Counted from the stretch's first letter, positions 30,749 to 39,982 are shown. The stretch is DNA of 64,000 bases from Steroidobacteraceae bacterium (GCA_019187185.1 JABAQU010000008.1:51349-115348); one strand, 5' to 3'. Program-made: numbers and translations. The notes: generated by a model from the sequence alone, not told the origin.

Positions 30749-30946
30749 ATGCCGGCCAATACGACCCCGCTCATCCAGCCGAACGCCCAGAACCAGTACG
30801 AGGTGACCGCCGAGGACTTGCCGCTCGCCTGCCCGATGCCGCAGATGTACCTGTGGAATTCGCACCCGCGCGTCTACCTGCCGATCGTGCAGACCGGCTG
30901 GGCAAAGTGCCCGTACTGCGGGGCGGAATACACGTTGCGGCGATGA
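30749..30946 (+). CDS. CHCC-type zinc-finger protein (NDUFS6-like domain)
   Basis: A 65-residue protein. The C-terminal half holds a CHCC zinc-finger pattern: Cys in ACPMP, His-Pro in SHPRVYLPI, then CPYCG, the same order as in the mitochondrial complex I subunit NDUFS6. The bacterial family is widespread and uncharacterised. ATG 30749 is preferred over 30719, because a perfect TATAAT (30715-30720) overlaps the earlier ATG and may be its promoter -10 box. Often found between glnE/ilvE and LPS genes in Gammaproteobacteria, as here. Confidence 0.85.
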   Translation: MPANTTPLIQPNAQNQYEVTAEDLPLACPMPQMYLWNSHPRVYLPIVQTGWAKCPYCGAEYTLRR

Positions 30947-31006
30947 GCATTTCGGGTGCAATGACAGATTTTCGGGATTGGCGCGGACGCCCGAATCCGG
31001 CGCACC

Positions 31007-31591
31007 ATGGCCGCAATGCGCAACGCGACCCTCGAACTGCTGGAGCGTGCCAACGTGCCTTCGGGGCAGGCGCTGGCGCTGGCGCAGGCGATCGAACTCG
31101 AGGTCGCCTCGCAGCGTGATGCCATGGTCAGCCGCTCCGACTTCCTCGACCTGCGCGGCGAATTCCACACGGAGCTGGCCCCGCTCAAGGCCGACGTCAC
31201 CCAGCTCAAGGCGGACGTCGCCCAGCTCAAGGCCGACGTCGTGCAACTCAAGGCAGATGTCGTGCAGCTCAAGGCCGACGTCGTGCAACTCAAGGCCGAC
31301 GTCGTGCAACTCAAGGCCGACGTCGTGCAGCTCAAGGCGGACGTCGCCCAGCTCAAGGCGGACGTCGCCCAGCTCAAGGCGGACGTCGTGCAACTCAAGG
31401 CGGACATTGCCGACATCAGGAAGGAACTCGTGCAATTGCGGCAGGAAATGTACGAGTGGAAGTCCGAGATCCGCGTGGAATTGCACGCCGTGAAGGCGGA
31501 ACTCGTCCGATGGGTCTTCACGGTAATGCTCGGGCAGACCGCGGTACTGCTCGGCGGCGGCTACTTCATCGTGAGCCGCTTCATGGGCTAG
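31007..31591 (+). CDS. DUF1640-like coiled-coil protein with 11 near-perfect heptads and a C-terminal membrane anchor
   Basis: A 194-residue protein. Residues 60-136 are eleven consecutive heptads of the form LKADVxQ, an almost ideal coiled coil. A second helical segment (RQEMYEWKSEIRVELHAVKAEL) and a C-terminal transmembrane helix (MLGQTAVLLGGGYFIVSRF) follow. This layout is that of DUF1640/CCDC90 proteins, whose mitochondrial members oligomerise and associate with the inner membrane. No partner is evident from the neighbours. ATG 31016 is an alternative start. The repeated stretch is probably length-variable among strains. Confidence 0.78.
   Translation: MAAMRNATLELLERANVPSGQALALAQAIELEVASQRDAMVSRSDFLDLRGEFHTELAPLKADVTQLKADVAQLKADVVQLKADVVQLKADVVQLKADVVQLKADVVQLKADVAQLKADVAQLKADVVQLKADIADIRKELVQLRQEMYEWKSEIRVELHAVKAELVRWVFTVMLGQTAVLLGGGYFIVSRFMG
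31184..31414 (+). repeat. In-frame 21-bp tandem repeat (11 units) coding heptads
   Basis: Eleven units of 21 bases, each starting CTCAAGGC(C/G)GA, lie within the coiled-coil gene. Several units are identical in DNA as well as protein, pointing to recent slippage or unequal recombination. The unit length equals one heptad, so changes in copy number keep frame and coiled-coil register. Confidence 0.92.
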
Positions 31592-31664
31592 ATTGCGGTG
31601 GGCGACCCGGTCCCGGTCCGCTCGCCATTTGCTGTTCGCCGCGCCTGGCGTTTCGCACGCGCAC

Positions 31665-32063
31665 TCAGGGCGCGCGATAGGGCTTGTACGATTTCTCCTC
31701 GATGATCGTGGAGCCGAGGCAGGTGTTGATACGCCTCTTGATGGCCGCACGCTCGTCGTTCGTCACGTAGACCGCGCGCGCGAGCTCGATGAAGCGCGCA
31801 TCGAAGGCCTGGGCGAGCTCCTTGTCCCGAATCTCGTCCTCGATGTCCCACAGTGCCTCGTTCACGCGCTGCAGGGCTGCCTCGTCGCCGGCGACCTCGG
31901 GAATCGCCGCGCCGCTCGCGCGCCAGGTGGCCTCGAGCTGTGTCAGCTCGTGGCGCACGTTCGCGACTTTCGCGGGATCGGTCATGCGCGCCGCCTTGAT
32001 ACGCAGGATCGTGATCTTGTCGAGGAGCTCGCCGGGCGAGATCGGCACGAGGATGTCTTTCAT
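31665..32063 (-). CDS. DUF6165 family protein
   Basis: A 132-residue soluble protein without signal peptide. It shows the conserved DUF6165 segments: N-terminal ILVPISPGELLDKITIL, central LWDIEDEIR and C-terminal EEKSYKPY. The family is usually found among LPS or surface-glycan genes but has no known activity. Its ATG overlaps the glycosyltransferase 9 stop by 4 bases (ATGA), which indicates translational coupling with that enzyme. Confidence 0.85.
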   Translation of the reverse strand: MKDILVPISPGELLDKITILRIKAARMTDPAKVANVRHELTQLEATWRASGAAIPEVAGDEAALQRVNEALWDIEDEIRDKELAQAFDARFIELARAVYVTNDERAAIKRRINTCLGSTIIEEKSYKPYRAP

Positions 32064-33142
32064 GGTGCGGATGCTAGCAGGCGGCGGCCCGCGTTGCGCG
32101 CTGCGAGCAGCGCATCGAGCCGCTCGCGAACCGCTTCGATCGTGACGAGATCCATGACGCCGGGCTCCTCGATCTTCTCCGTCCACGGCAGCGCTTCGGA
32201 TGACTTGCCGCGAAAGCGCAGCGCCGCTGCCCCATAGGCGTCGACGCACCATTCGCGCGACAGGTACGGACCGCTGCGCGCGGGATTGGTCGCGGCGTAC
32301 AGTCCGATCACGGGCGTGCCGATCAGGGTCGCCATGTGTGCCGGGCCGGAATCGGGACTCACGAGCGCGGTCGCCGCACCGATCAGCGCGAGCATCTGCG
32401 GCAGCGTATCGCGTCCGATCTGGTTGACGAGCGGCGTGCGTGCCCGTGCGACGATCGCCTCTCCCATCTCGCGTTCGAGCGCCGAGGGTCCGCCGCACAG
32501 GATGACGCGCATTCCGTGGCGGGCCGCTGCGTGATCGGCGATCGCGGCATAGCGCTCCGCCGACCAGTTGCGCAGGCGATGGCTCGAGCATGGGCTCACG
32601 AGCAGGGTGGGCGTGGCATCTGGCACCAGCCGCGCCGCGTACTCGCGGGCATCGGCGGGCAACGGCAGGGACCCGTCGAGCGAGCGGCTGCCCACGCCGA
32701 GTGCCGCGGTGAAGCCGAAGAAACTGTCGAGCACGTGTTCCCGGGTGCGTGGCGCAATGCGCGCGTTCGTGAACAGCCATTGCAGCTCGCGGGCCCGGGC
32801 CCTGTCGAAACCGAGCTTGATACGCGCCCGCACGCAGCTTGCGACGAGGCTCGCGCGCAGCGCGAGCTGCATGTGCAGCAGCACGTCGAAACGGCGGTGC
32901 GCGAGCTGCGCCCGCAGCGCCCGCAGTCCCGCGAGGCCAGCGCGCTTGTCCACGGTGATAAACTCGATGCCCGGCAGCAGGGACATCAGCTTCGCCTCGA
33001 GCTTGCCGATGATCCATGTGATCCGGGTGTCGGGGTATGCGCGTTCGAGCGTGCGGATCACCGGCACCACGTGGCACGTATCGCCGATCGCGGACAGCCG
33101 CAGCAGGCAGAGGCTACGGGGCGGCGTGGCGAGTGGCAGCAT
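32060..33142 (-). CDS. Glycosyltransferase family 9 (ADP-heptose:LPS heptosyltransferase-like)
   Basis: A 360-residue cytoplasmic glycosyltransferase with two Rossmann halves. The N-terminal RLSAIGDTCHVVPVIR contains the GD motif of family 9, and the C-terminal donor-binding part has SPDSGPAHMA and PVIGLYAATNP, typical of WaaF/WaaC/RfaQ heptosyltransferases. The exact acceptor is not determined. It is divergent from the Kdo kinase gene with only 17 bases between starts (if ATG 33160 is used) and coupled to the DUF6165 gene. A role in LPS inner-core assembly fits the neighbours waaA and kdkA. Confidence 0.9.
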   Translation of the reverse strand: MLPLATPPRSLCLLRLSAIGDTCHVVPVIRTLERAYPDTRITWIIGKLEAKLMSLLPGIEFITVDKRAGLAGLRALRAQLAHRRFDVLLHMQLALRASLVASCVRARIKLGFDRARARELQWLFTNARIAPRTREHVLDSFFGFTAALGVGSRSLDGSLPLPADAREYAARLVPDATPTLLVSPCSSHRLRNWSAERYAAIADHAAARHGMRVILCGGPSALEREMGEAIVARARTPLVNQIGRDTLPQMLALIGAATALVSPDSGPAHMATLIGTPVIGLYAATNPARSGPYLSREWCVDAYGAAALRFRGKSSEALPWTEKIEEPGVMDLVTIEAVRERLDALLAARNAGRRLLASAP

Positions 33143-33159
33143 GATCGGGATGGGCGGGA

Positions 33160-33957
33160 ATGGCGCGTACCTGGACGAGCGGATCTGAAGTCAAGCGCGT
33201 GGCCGTCGACGGCGGAGCGATGCTATACGACGCCTCCCGCGTCGGCAATTTGCGCGCCGAGTGGTTCGATCCCGCGTACTGGCGCAAGCGCGATGCCGTG
33301 ACCGGCGAGGCGCCGGGTCGCGGTGCGACAGTGTTCTTCGCGACGAACGGTCACGAATATGCGCTGCGTCACTATCGGCGGGGCGGGCTCATCGCGCGAC
33401 TGTCCTCCGATCGCTACCTGTGGCGCGGTGAGGGCGCCGCGCGCCCGGTTGCCGAGTGGCATCTCACCTATCATCTCGCGCACGCAGGGTTGCCCGTCGC
33501 GCCACCGGTCGCGGCACGCTATGAACGCCATGGCATCGTCTATCGCGGCGACCTGATCACCGAGCGGCTCGCGGGAACGATGTCGCTCGCCGCGGCGCTC
33601 GAACTCGGCAGCGTGCCGATCCTCACGTGGGTGGACATCGGTCGCTGTCTGCGGCGTTTCCATGACCTCGGCGTGTGCCACGCCGACCTCAACGCGCACA
33701 ACATCCTGCTCGGCGCGGGCGGCATGGTGCACCTGATCGACTTCGACCGTGCGACGTTGCGCCGGCCCGGGTTGTGGCGCGATGCGAATCTCGTGCGCCT
33801 GCGGCGTTCGCTCGACAAGGTGACCGATTCGCTGCCGCCGGGGCGCGCGACCGAGGCCGACTGGCACTCGCTGCTCGCCGGCTACCGCGAGGGACCACCG
33901 GCGAATGACGCGCCACCAGCCGCGGGATCCGTGTCGGGCGCGCAGGCTGCCGATTGA
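33160..33957 (+). CDS. kdkA: 3-deoxy-D-manno-octulosonic acid (Kdo) kinase
   Basis: Phosphorylates Kdo of the LPS inner core. The roughly 265-residue protein has the small kinase-like fold of the KdkA/WaaP group: FDPAYWR and GRGATVFF near the N-terminus, the catalytic loop HADLNAHNILL near residue 178, and the metal-binding IDFDRA near 195. ATG 33160 was used; GTG 33199 or ATG 33220 would give an N-terminus closer to homologues. The stop overlaps a TTG that could start waaA. The pairing kdkA-waaA supports a Kdo-lipid A route with a single phosphorylated Kdo, as in Haemophilus; that point is inference. Confidence 0.92.
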   Translation: MARTWTSGSEVKRVAVDGGAMLYDASRVGNLRAEWFDPAYWRKRDAVTGEAPGRGATVFFATNGHEYALRHYRRGGLIARLSSDRYLWRGEGAARPVAEWHLTYHLAHAGLPVAPPVAARYERHGIVYRGDLITERLAGTMSLAAALELGSVPILTWVDIGRCLRRFHDLGVCHADLNAHNILLGAGGMVHLIDFDRATLRRPGLWRDANLVRLRRSLDKVTDSLPPGRATEADWHSLLAGYREGPPANDAPPAAGSVSGAQAAD

Positions 33958-33983
33958 ACTCCTTTCGCGAGCGCTTCGCGCCG

Positions 33984-35318
33984 ATGCGCCTCCTGTACCT
34001 GTGCGTGGTGTATCTCCTCGCGCCGCTCGTCGGCATTGCGATGCTGCTGCGCGGTTTTCGCGATCACGGCTATTGGCACAACTTCGGCGAGCGCTTCGGC
34101 TTTGGTGAGGTGCCGTGGCAGGGCTCCTGCCTGTGGGTGCACGCGGTCTCGGTCGGGGAGGTGCAGGCGGCCGCGGCACTGGTGCGCGCATTGCGCGAAC
34201 GCTACCCGGACCTGCCGATCGTCGTCACGACCGTGACACCGACCGGCGCCGAGCGCGCCCGGTCGCTCTACGCCGGGCTCGCGCACGTGCGCCATGTGCC
34301 CTACGACCTGCCGGGCGCCGTGCGCCGCTTCTTCGATCGCGTGCGCCCGCGCGTCGCGATCATCCTCGAAACCGAGCTGTGGCCGAACCTCTACCACGAA
34401 TGCGGCCGGCGCGGTGTGCCGCTCGTGCTCGCGAGCGCACGCATCTCGCCACGGTCGATCGGCCGCTACCGGCGCCTCGCGGCGCTCTTCCGCGAGGCGC
34501 TCGCGAACGGCATCGTGATCGCGGCGCAGAGCCAGGCCGACGCCGAGCGTTTCCGGTACATCGGTGCGAATCCGCACCGCACCCATGTCATGGGCAACAT
34601 CAAGTTCGATTTCGCGCTGCCGGCGGACGCGCAGGCACGGGGTGCCGAACTGCGCGCCGCACATGCGCCCGGGCGCCCCGTCTGGGTCGCGGGCAGCACG
34701 CATGCGAAGGAAGAGGATGTGATCCTCGAGGCGCACCGGCGCGTGCGCGAACGCCACCCGGAGGCGCTCCTGATACTCGTGCCGCGGCACCCGGCACGAT
34801 TCGCCGAAGTGCGCTCCGCGCTCGAGGGCGCCGACTTCCGCTTTGCCTGCCGCTCGCGTGGCGAGCGCTGCGCGCCGGACACGGGCGTTTACCTCGGCGA
34901 TACGCTCGGGGAGCTCGTGCTGCTCTATGCCGCGGGCGATGTGGCGTTCGTCGGCGGCAGCCTCGTCGCCATCGGCGGGCACAACCTGCTCGAGCCGGCT
35001 GCCCTCGGGCGCCCGATCCTCACGGGCCCGCATACCTTCAATGCGGAGGATATCGCGCGCCTGCTGATTGCCGAGGGCGCTGCGGAAACAGTGACCAACG
35101 CCGCGGAACTCGGCGCGCGCACGGCGGAACTGCTCGCCGACCGTGCGCAGCGCGAGCGCATCGGTGCGATCGGCATGGCTACCGTCGAGCGCAACCGCGG
35201 TGCGCTGACGCGGCTGCTCGCGCTGCTGTCGCCGGTGATCGCCGCTACGGAGTCGTCGTGCCCCCCGACGCCGGCGGCGGCGGTACCGTCGAGACCGTCT
35301 GGTCGAGCCAGCCGTTGA
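33984..35318 (+). CDS. waaA: Kdo transferase (3-deoxy-D-manno-octulosonic acid transferase)
   Basis: Transfers Kdo from CMP-Kdo to lipid A on the inner face of the inner membrane. An N-terminal membrane anchor (LLYLCVVYLLAPLVG) is followed by WHNFGERFGF, the catalytic-region HAVSVGEVQAA and ETELWPNL, and the C-terminal donor site (GGSLVAIGGHNLLEPAALGRP). ATG 33984 matches the normal family N-terminus; TTG 33954, overlapping the kdkA stop, would add ten residues. The last 74 bases overlap the 3' end of the convergent tolC gene. Confidence 0.96.
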   Translation: MRLLYLCVVYLLAPLVGIAMLLRGFRDHGYWHNFGERFGFGEVPWQGSCLWVHAVSVGEVQAAAALVRALRERYPDLPIVVTTVTPTGAERARSLYAGLAHVRHVPYDLPGAVRRFFDRVRPRVAIILETELWPNLYHECGRRGVPLVLASARISPRSIGRYRRLAALFREALANGIVIAAQSQADAERFRYIGANPHRTHVMGNIKFDFALPADAQARGAELRAAHAPGRPVWVAGSTHAKEEDVILEAHRRVRERHPEALLILVPRHPARFAEVRSALEGADFRFACRSRGERCAPDTGVYLGDTLGELVLLYAAGDVAFVGGSLVAIGGHNLLEPAALGRPILTGPHTFNAEDIARLLIAEGAAETVTNAAELGARTAELLADRAQRERIGAIGMATVERNRGALTRLLALLSPVIAATESSCPPTPAAAVPSRPSGRASR

Positions 35319-36705
35319 TCTCCTCGAGCGCGGGGCGATCCAGCGTGCCGGCCGCCTGCCGCAGCCGGATCACGTTGAGCAGGTAGTCATACTTGCTGCG
35401 CGAGAGGTTCGTGAACGCCTGCACGAGGTTGCGCCGCGCCTGCAGTACGTCGACTGTCGTGCGCGTGCCCACCTCGTAGCCCGCTTCCGTGGCCTGCAAT
35501 GCCGTTCGGCTCGATTCGAGCGCCTGCTTCAGCGCATTGACCCGCGAGATCTCGCTCGTCACGCCGAGGAAGGCGTCGCGCGTCTGCCGCTCGGTCTCCC
35601 GCGAGGTGCGCTCGAGGCGCTGGCGCGCGGCCTGCCACAGGAATTCCTGCTGGCGCACGCGCGATCGCGTGCCGCCGCCGCTGAAGATCGGCAGCGTGAA
35701 TTGCAGCCCGACGAGCGTCGCGTCCGTGTCGTTTTCGAGTGCGACGGAGCGTTCGTTCGGAAAACTCGGCGGGAAGGCCGGGAAAGTCTGATCGGTCGTC
35801 GTGCGCTGGTTGCCGTAGCTCGCCGTGAGGTCGATCGACGGCAAGTGGCCGCCGAAGGCCGTCCGCACGTCGTCGCGCGCGATATCGGCGGCGAGACGGC
35901 TCGAGACGAGGGCGAGATTCTGGTCCATCGCGACCCGCACCCAGTCGTCCTCGTTCGCGGGCTGTGGGCTCTTGAGCGGCAATTCGTCGCCGGGCTTGTC
36001 GAGGGTCGCATAGCGCGCGCCGGTGACTTCGCGCAGTCCCTCTTCCGCCGTGGCGAGCTGGCGCTTCGCGGCGATCACGTCGGCCGCGGCGTTGTCGCGC
36101 GCGGCGCGCGACTCCTGCACGTCCGTGATGGCGATCAGGCCCACCTCGAAGCGCTTTTCCGCCTGCTCGAGCTGGCGTGAGACCGCCTGCAGGTTGGCCT
36201 GCTCGGCATCGAGCGTGTCGCGCGCCGCGAGGACGTCGAAATACGCCGTCGAGACGCGCAGGATCAGGTCCTGCTCGGCCGCCGCGAAATCGGCCTCGGC
36301 CTGTGCGACCTGTTTGTCCGCGCGGCGCAGCGCCACCCAGTTCTCCCACCGAAACACGCTCTGGCTCAGTTCGACGGACCACGATTTCGTCCGCGGCTCG
36401 CGGGTGCCGGACGTGCCGAAAATCGCGATCTCGCCCGCGTTCGGGCCCTCGCTCACGATCTGGGCCTGGTCGCTCGTGCCCTCGAACTTGTTGTCGTTGT
36501 AGCTCGCGGTGCCGCTCAGTTGCGGCAGCAATGCCGCGAGAGCCTGGGGCTTCGATTCGCGGTTCGCCCGCCGCATCGCATCGGCTTCCCGGATCTGAGG
36601 GTCGGCGTCGAGCGCGCGTTGGTAAACCGCGAGCAGGTCCTCGGCAGACGCCACCTGCGCGACGAGCAGCAGGGCGATCGTTCCCAGCGGGGCAAAGCGC
36701 AACAT
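35245..36705 (-). CDS. tolC: TolC-family outer-membrane efflux channel
   Basis: A trimeric outer-membrane exit duct for type I secretion and multidrug efflux. The 486 residues have a signal peptide (about 1-21), then two structural repeats each with a long coiled-coil alpha-barrel stretch and a pair of beta strands. The segments EDLLAVYQRALDADP at the start and YEVGTRTTVDVLQARRNL near 420 are diagnostic. A Pro-rich C-terminal tail (VPPPPASGG) overlaps waaA. Just before the ATG is a 10-base palindrome, AGGGATCCCT (36706-36715). No pump genes are adjacent, so it may serve several systems. Confidence 0.96.
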   Translation of the reverse strand: MLRFAPLGTIALLLVAQVASAEDLLAVYQRALDADPQIREADAMRRANRESKPQALAALLPQLSGTASYNDNKFEGTSDQAQIVSEGPNAGEIAIFGTSGTREPRTKSWSVELSQSVFRWENWVALRRADKQVAQAEADFAAAEQDLILRVSTAYFDVLAARDTLDAEQANLQAVSRQLEQAEKRFEVGLIAITDVQESRAARDNAAADVIAAKRQLATAEEGLREVTGARYATLDKPGDELPLKSPQPANEDDWVRVAMDQNLALVSSRLAADIARDDVRTAFGGHLPSIDLTASYGNQRTTTDQTFPAFPPSFPNERSVALENDTDATLVGLQFTLPIFSGGGTRSRVRQQEFLWQAARQRLERTSRETERQTRDAFLGVTSEISRVNALKQALESSRTALQATEAGYEVGTRTTVDVLQARRNLVQAFTNLSRSKYDYLLNVIRLRQAAGTLDRPALEEINGWLDQTVSTVPPPPASGGTTTP

Positions 36706-36798
36706 AGGGATCCCTTATTTAGTGTTCTACATCACCATATCACATGGCATTTCTGCTGTCACCTCGCGGAGCCGGCGGCGGGCGCGGACGGGGAGCGC

Positions 36799-37446
36799 TC
36801 AAAATGCGAAGCGACGCGGCCGTTCGGCGTGCACCAGCGGCTCCACCCACGTCTCGAACAGGTCCTCGCTGGTCCAGGCGCTCGAGGACGTGCGCCGCAG
36901 CAGGCGCGCCGACATCACGGGTCCGTCGCCGACGATCACGAACAGGCGCCCGCCGTTCTCGAGCGCGTGCTGGAAGCGTTCGTCGTAGCGGGGCAGGGAC
37001 CCCGTGAGCACGATGACGTTGTAGCGCGGTTCTAGCGCCAGTTCGAAGGCATCGGCGGTGCGCACGTCGGCGTTCGCGATGCCACCGGCCGCGAGCCGGG
37101 TGCGCGCCGCGTGCGCGAGGTCGTCGTAGATTTCCACGGATTGCACGTGCCGTGCGGTGGCCGCGAGGCAGGCGGTGAGATACCCGGACCCGGTGCCGAT
37201 TTCGAGCACACTGTCGAGCGCGGTCGCGGCAACCGCCTGCAGGATGCGGCCGACCACTTTCGGTGCGAGCATGCGCTGTCCGTGGGGCAATGCGATGGTC
37301 GCATCGGCGTACGCCACGTCGCGAAATCCGTGAGGTACGTATGCCTCGCGGGGCACGCGGCGCATCGTGCCGAGCACGACGTCGTCCAGCACGTCCCATG
37401 CGCGCACCTGCTGCATCACCATCTGCTCGAGAGCCACTGTCGACAT
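36799..37446 (-). CDS. pcm: Protein-L-isoaspartate O-methyltransferase
   Basis: A SAM-dependent repair enzyme for damaged aspartyl residues. The 215 residues include VPREAYVPHGFRDVAY near 30, a GQRMLAP loop, and the SAM motif VLEIGTGSGYLTACLA near 80-95. The family often has a Ser-Pro acceptor loop; here it reads ALPHGQRMLAP, a mild variant seen in the TolC-linked subfamily. A GGAG ribosome-binding site lies about 9 bases before ATG 37446. It is upstream of tolC in the same direction, a conserved pcm-tolC pair in several Gammaproteobacteria. Confidence 0.9.
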   Translation of the reverse strand: MSTVALEQMVMQQVRAWDVLDDVVLGTMRRVPREAYVPHGFRDVAYADATIALPHGQRMLAPKVVGRILQAVAATALDSVLEIGTGSGYLTACLAATARHVQSVEIYDDLAHAARTRLAAGGIANADVRTADAFELALEPRYNVIVLTGSLPRYDERFQHALENGGRLFVIVGDGPVMSARLLRRTSSSAWTSEDLFETWVEPLVHAERPRRFAF

Positions 37447-37645
37447 CGGCACGCACTCCGGATTGGACTTATTCTGCCGCACGAAACGGCGCGACAAGTT
37501 ACGGGTTTTCCGTGTCTGTGCCAAGTTGCGCTGCACGCTTATCGTGAAATCAGCGCCGCGTCGCGTACCCCGTCCTATATGCTGGCGACGGATATGGAGC
37601 GCGTCCGATGCGCACTACAAGAAATCGGGGGATAGCCGGATACCG

Positions 37646-39982
37646 ATGTCGATCGTCGGGCTAGTGAGCGTACTTCTTGCGCTGGTGGCGGTGCTGCTGC
37701 TGGTGCTTTACCTTTTGCAGCGCCGGGAACTGCGTGCCGTCGCCGCGATGTCGCGCGAGGTGCAGCGGGTGGCGATCGGCGGTCGCCTGTCCGATCGCGT
37801 CGAGCTGCAGACCGACCAGCCCGAGCTCGCGGCCCTCGGTACCGCGATCAATCACCTGCTCGGCCGCATCGGGGCGCAATCGGATCGCGAGCGCGTGAGC
37901 CCCGCGCTGTTTGCCGATCTCGGCGACCGCATCCACGAAATCGTCGTCGTGCATCGCGACGTGATCCTGTACGCGAACCGGCAGTTCGCCAATCTCGTCG
38001 GCGTGGAGCGTGCGGTGCTGCCCGGCCGTCGCCTCGCGGATATCGTCGCCGCCGACAGCGCGGAACTCGTCGAGGAAAACCTGCGCCGCAAACTCTCCGG
38101 CGAGGCGACCGCCGATCGCTACGAGATCGACATCATCGGATTGCAGGGGATCGCGAGCCGGCTCGAAGTCGCGACCACGCTGATCGACTACGACGGCGGG
38201 CCGGCAGTGCTCGTCACCGGCGTCGAAGTCGTGCCCACGCAGACGGTGCCCGCACTGCGCGCGCCGCAGCTCCCCGATGCGGCCGAGTCCGGCGAGGCCG
38301 CAGCCGGGCCTGCCTCCACCCGTGACAATGCGCTCGAGTCGCTGGCCGAGGGCATCGTCGTGACCGATGTGCGCGGCCAGATCGAGTACATGAATGCCGC
38401 CGCCGAGGCGCTCACGGGTACGACACGCATCGAGGCGCAGGGCCGCCGTTTCGAGGATATCGTGAGTCTCGTGGACGAAACCGAGCGCCGCGCGATCGCC
38501 GATCCGGTGCGCCATGCGATCGAGAACGGGATGGCCGTGCGTGCGCCGCGCCGCGCGCTCCTCGTTGCACGCGATTCGGGCGAGGAGTGCGCGATCGAGC
38601 CGCTCACCTCGCCGCTGCGCGATGCCGAGGGCAACGTCACGGGCGCCGTCGTGCTGCTCCACGATGTCACCGAGCTGCGGGGCATGACCCGCCAGATGTC
38701 GTACCAAGCGACGCACGATGCGCTGACCGGGCTCGTGAACCGCCGCGAGTTCGAGCGGCGGCTCGAGGAGGCGGCCGAAGCGGCACGGCGCGGCGACGGC
38801 ACGCACATCCTCTGCTATCTCGATCTCGACCGCTTCAAGCTCGTCAACGACACGAGCGGTCATGTGGCCGGCGACAGCCTGCTGCGCGAAGTCGCGAAGA
38901 TCCTGCGCGATGCCGTACGCGATTCCGACACGGTCGCGCGCATCGGCGGCGACGAGTTCGGCATGCTGCTGCTCGGCTGCCCGCTCGACAAGGCGCGGCA
39001 GATCGCCGACGACGTGTGCCGCGCCGTCGCCGACCACCGCTTCGTGTGGCGCGATCGCGTGTTCAGCATCGGCGTGTCGGTCGGCATCGTGGAACTCTCG
39101 CGCGAGTCCGGCACGATCGACGAACTGCTCGCCGCGGCGGATTCCGCGTGCTACATGGCCAAGCGCCAGGGCAGCGGGCAGGTCGCCGTGTACTCGGCGC
39201 GCGACGAGGCGGCCGAGCGTCGTTCGGGCGAACTGCAGTGGCTGCACCGGCTGCAGGCGGCACTGCGCGAGAACCGCTTCCAGCTGTATCACCAGCCGAT
39301 CGTGCCGGCGCTCGGTGCGAACGGCACCGGGCCCGCGCTCGAAGTCCTGGTCCGCCTGCGCGACGCAGCCGGCGCGGATGTCGCGCCGGCCGCATTCATG
39401 CATGCCGCCGAGCGCTACCGGCTCACGACCTTCATCGATCGCTGGGTCGTGCAGACGACGCTGGCCGCGCTCGGACGCGGTGCGATCCAGACGCCGCCCG
39501 GCCGCTCGGTGGCGATCAATATTTCGGGGCAGACGCTCTCCGACGCACAGTTCCTCGAGTTCGTGGTCGATTGCTTCGATCGCACGGGCGTCGCTCCGTC
39601 GCGCGTGTGCTTCGAGATCAGCGAGACGGCGGTGTCCGCCAATCTCGACCAGGCGCGCCGCTTCATCAGCGTGCTGCACGGCATGGGCTGCCAGTTCGCG
39701 CTCGACGATTTCGGTGCCGGCGCCGGGTCCTTCGTCAACCTGAAGACGCTGCCGCTCGACTTCGTGAAGATCGACGGCTCGTTCATGAAGAACCTCGGCA
39801 GCGACAGCGTCAATCGCGCGATGGTGGATGCGATGGTGAAGCTCGCGCGCACGCTCGAGTTCCGGGTGATTGCCGAGGCCGTCGAGGATGCCGACGCCCT
39901 CGAGGCCGCGCGCACCATGGGCTTCGATTACATCCAGGGTTACGCGATCGCCCGGCCCGCGCCGCTGCCGATGGCGGCCTGA
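37646..39982 (+). CDS. Membrane-bound PAS-GGDEF-EAL cyclic-di-GMP protein
   Basis: A 778-residue signalling protein. An N-terminal transmembrane helix (4-24) is followed by two PAS-like regions (about 85-195 and 228-345), a diguanylate cyclase domain with intact GGDEF at 434-438 and an inhibitory RxxD site (RDSD, 425-428), then a phosphodiesterase domain from about 535. The EAL signature reads EVL at 566-568, but the other catalytic segments (NISGQ, FEISET, DDFGAG, VKIDG, AEAVED) are present, so both activities are possible. The 199 bases upstream, shared with divergent pcm, show no clear promoter. Its 3' end overlaps doxX by 43 bases. Confidence 0.94.
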   Translation: MSIVGLVSVLLALVAVLLLVLYLLQRRELRAVAAMSREVQRVAIGGRLSDRVELQTDQPELAALGTAINHLLGRIGAQSDRERVSPALFADLGDRIHEIVVVHRDVILYANRQFANLVGVERAVLPGRRLADIVAADSAELVEENLRRKLSGEATADRYEIDIIGLQGIASRLEVATTLIDYDGGPAVLVTGVEVVPTQTVPALRAPQLPDAAESGEAAAGPASTRDNALESLAEGIVVTDVRGQIEYMNAAAEALTGTTRIEAQGRRFEDIVSLVDETERRAIADPVRHAIENGMAVRAPRRALLVARDSGEECAIEPLTSPLRDAEGNVTGAVVLLHDVTELRGMTRQMSYQATHDALTGLVNRREFERRLEEAAEAARRGDGTHILCYLDLDRFKLVNDTSGHVAGDSLLREVAKILRDAVRDSDTVARIGGDEFGMLLLGCPLDKARQIADDVCRAVADHRFVWRDRVFSIGVSVGIVELSRESGTIDELLAAADSACYMAKRQGSGQVAVYSARDEAAERRSGELQWLHRLQAALRENRFQLYHQPIVPALGANGTGPALEVLVRLRDAAGADVAPAAFMHAAERYRLTTFIDRWVVQTTLAALGRGAIQTPPGRSVAINISGQTLSDAQFLEFVVDCFDRTGVAPSRVCFEISETAVSANLDQARRFISVLHGMGCQFALDDFGAGAGSFVNLKTLPLDFVKIDGSFMKNLGSDSVNRAMVDAMVKLARTLEFRVIAEAVEDADALEAARTMGFDYIQGYAIARPAPLPMAA

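Noticed and set aside
31184..31414. Possible CRISPR-like or minisatellite array (11 units of 21 bases)
   Set aside because: There are no spacers: units are contiguous, in frame, and encode a heptad coiled coil.
37646..39982. The EAL domain as degenerate because the signature reads EVL
   Set aside because: The other catalytic segments, including DDFG, the metal-site Glu residues and the Lys, are intact, so loss of activity cannot be claimed.
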